Source: Planctomycetaceae bacterium (GTDB taxonomy: Bacteria > Planctomycetota > Phycisphaerae > Phycisphaerales > SM1A02). From it: a DNA stretch of 36,460 bases. A program made the position numbers and the translations under genes. Under the pieces are notes generated by a model. The model was not told the origin of the DNA. It did no database searches and saw only the letters and a program-made list of their open reading frames with translations. This document shows, in pieces, positions 35,123-36,460 of the stretch (positions within the stretch are counted from its first letter, which is position 1; each line of letters opens with the position of its first letter). The stretch lies in NCBI GenBank assembly GCA_027483065.1, contig JAIXVI010000281.1, forward strand, positions 1 through 36,460, written 5' to 3'.

Positions 35123-36460
35123 ATGCTCGAAGATCTCTGGTCGAACTTGCGGACAGAGCGACGCGCGAAGGCTGCGCCGCTTGCTGTGCGCGTGCGTCCG
35201 CGCACGATCGACGAGATCGTTGGTCAGCGGCATTGTCTCGGCGAAGGCGCGCTGCTTCGGCGACTGATTGAACAAGACGCGCTGCAATCGATGATCGTTG
35301 CAGGGCCGCCCGGAACAGGGAAGACGACACTCGCCGAAGCGATCGCTGCACGCACAGGTGCTGCAGTCGATCGCGCGCACGGCGCGACAACGGGCGTGAA
35401 AGAACTTCGCGAAAAGATCGATCTTGCGACGCGTCGCCTTGGCGAATCATCGCAGCGAACGCTGCTTTTCGTCGACGAAATCCATCGTCTCGCGCGCAAT
35501 CAGCAAGATGCGCTCCTCGAGGGCGTCGAAGCTGGAAGCGTTGTTCTCTTCGGCGCGACGACTGAAAATCCAACATGGGCTGTCGCACCGGCGCTCTTGT
35601 CGCGCTCGGTCGTCTTCCGATTTCAGCCACTTGAAGAAGCGGACATCGCGACTGTACTTCGTCGCGCGATCGCGCATCCCGAAGGCGTCGGCATCTCGGG
35701 GCTTCTCCTTGATGATGACGCGTGCGCGCACTTTGCGCGCGTTTCTGATGGCGATGTGCGTCGGGCACTTTCGGCGCTTGAAACAGCGGCAAACGCTGTG
35801 CGCGGCGAAGGAACACCGCGTATCACACTCGAACTCGCGCGCGCTGCGCTCGACGGCAAAGTGCCTGTCTTCGACAAAGATGGCGATGAGCACTACGACC
35901 TCGCAAGTGCACTCATCAAGTCGATGCGCGGCAGCGACCCTGATGCCGCGGTGTATTGGCTCGCACGCATGTTGGTTTCAGGCGAGGACCCGCGCTTCAT
36001 TTGTCGACGACTTGCGATCTTCGCGAGCGAAGACATCGGCAACGCCGATCCGCGCGCGCTGCAAACCGCTGTGGCATGTTGGCAAGCCGTTGAACGCGTT
36101 GGCATGCCCGAAGCGCAACTCATTCTTTCACAATGCGTGACGTTCCTCGCTGTTGCCGCGAAATCGAATGCCGCTGCATGCGCAATTTGGGAAGCGATGG
36201 ACGACGCGCGCGATGGACGCACTGTGCCTGTTCCATTCACCATCGTCGATCAAACGAAGCGGCGTGCTGTGCGGACTGCGGATGACGGAACCCCGCTCGC
36301 AGCGGACGCAGGGAAGTACGAGTACCCGCACGATCGAGCGGACGGCGTCGGCATGCAGGATTATCTCGGCGTCTCGAAGATGTACTACCGACCCACGGAT
36401 CGTGGGCTTGAAGCCGCGATCAGCGAACATCTCGCGAAAATCCGCGCGCTGCGCGCAGCT
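35123..36460 (+). CDS. rarA: Replication-associated recombination protein A (RarA/MgsA/WRNIP1 family AAA+ ATPase); 3' end beyond the window
   Basis: Manual translation open to the window end: MLEDLWSNLRTERRAKAAPLAVRVRPRTIDEIVGQRHCLGEGALLRRLIEQDALQSMIVAGPPGTGKTTLAEAIA...LLFVDEIHRLARNQQDALLEGVEAGSVVLFGATTENPTWAV...LARMLVSGEDPRFICRRLAIFASEDIGNADP. Absent from the ORF track (no stop in window). Confidence 0.95.
   Translation, partial: MLEDLWSNLRTERRAKAAPLAVRVRPRTIDEIVGQRHCLGEGALLRRLIEQDALQSMIVAGPPGTGKTTLAEAIAARTGAAVDRAHGATTGVKELREKIDLATRRLGESSQRTLLFVDEIHRLARNQQDALLEGVEAGSVVLFGATTENPTWAVAPALLSRSVVFRFQPLEEADIATVLRRAIAHPEGVGISGLLLDDDACAHFARVSDGDVRRALSALETAANAVRGEGTPRITLELARAALDGKVPVFDKDGDEHYDLASALIKSMRGSDPDAAVYWLARMLVSGEDPRFICRRLAIFASEDIGNADPRALQTAVACWQAVERVGMPEAQLILSQCVTFLAVAAKSNAAACAIWEAMDDARDGRTVPVPFTIVDQTKRRAVRTADDGTPLAADAGKYEYPHDRADGVGMQDYLGVSKMYYRPTDRGLEAAISEHLAKIRALRAA

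Noticed and set aside
1-36460. CRISPR array, tRNA/rRNA genes, IS elements, prophage or defence island
   Set aside because: No regular spacer/repeat arrays of 25-40 bp, no tRNA-like cloverleaf recognised, and no transposase, integrase or phage protein motifs in the translations.

Overview
High-GC bacterial chromosomal window that looks like a planctomycete, probably Phycisphaerae-like. The lineage call rests on PSCyt1/DUF1549-type and DUF1080/heme-type proteins, an FG-GAP protein, a VPAPGA-type C-terminal sorting signal and a dockerin-like 'DADANGVVDAIDL' tail. Most of the sequence is housekeeping genes on both strands: dus, NUDIX, dapA, pdxJ, phoU, a UDP-sugar pyrophosphorylase, recJ, adk, yicC, secG, tpiA, alaS, acs, an mntR-like regulator, glmS and rarA. 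Two real genes that run off the window edges (a PSCyt1/DUF1549 protein at the left, rarA at the right) are missing from the supplied ORF track, and I recovered them by hand translation. I found no CRISPR array, rRNA, tRNA, IS element or prophage. The most unusual signal is a recurring pattern of short-period (6-15 bp) imperfect tandem arrays at gene ends, in intergenic gaps and in protein linkers. Several start at a stop codon, and one carries the start codon of the next gene. Other items worth a look are a pair of abutting hairpins in an unexplained 0.6 kb gap with an orphan two-TM gene, an ECF-like sigma factor with a Cys-rich linker coupled to recJ, a SecG with a long Ala/Thr/Pro tail, and an mntR-like gene with a Lys/Ser-rich extension coupled to acs. 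All homology calls are from reading the translations; no searches were run.
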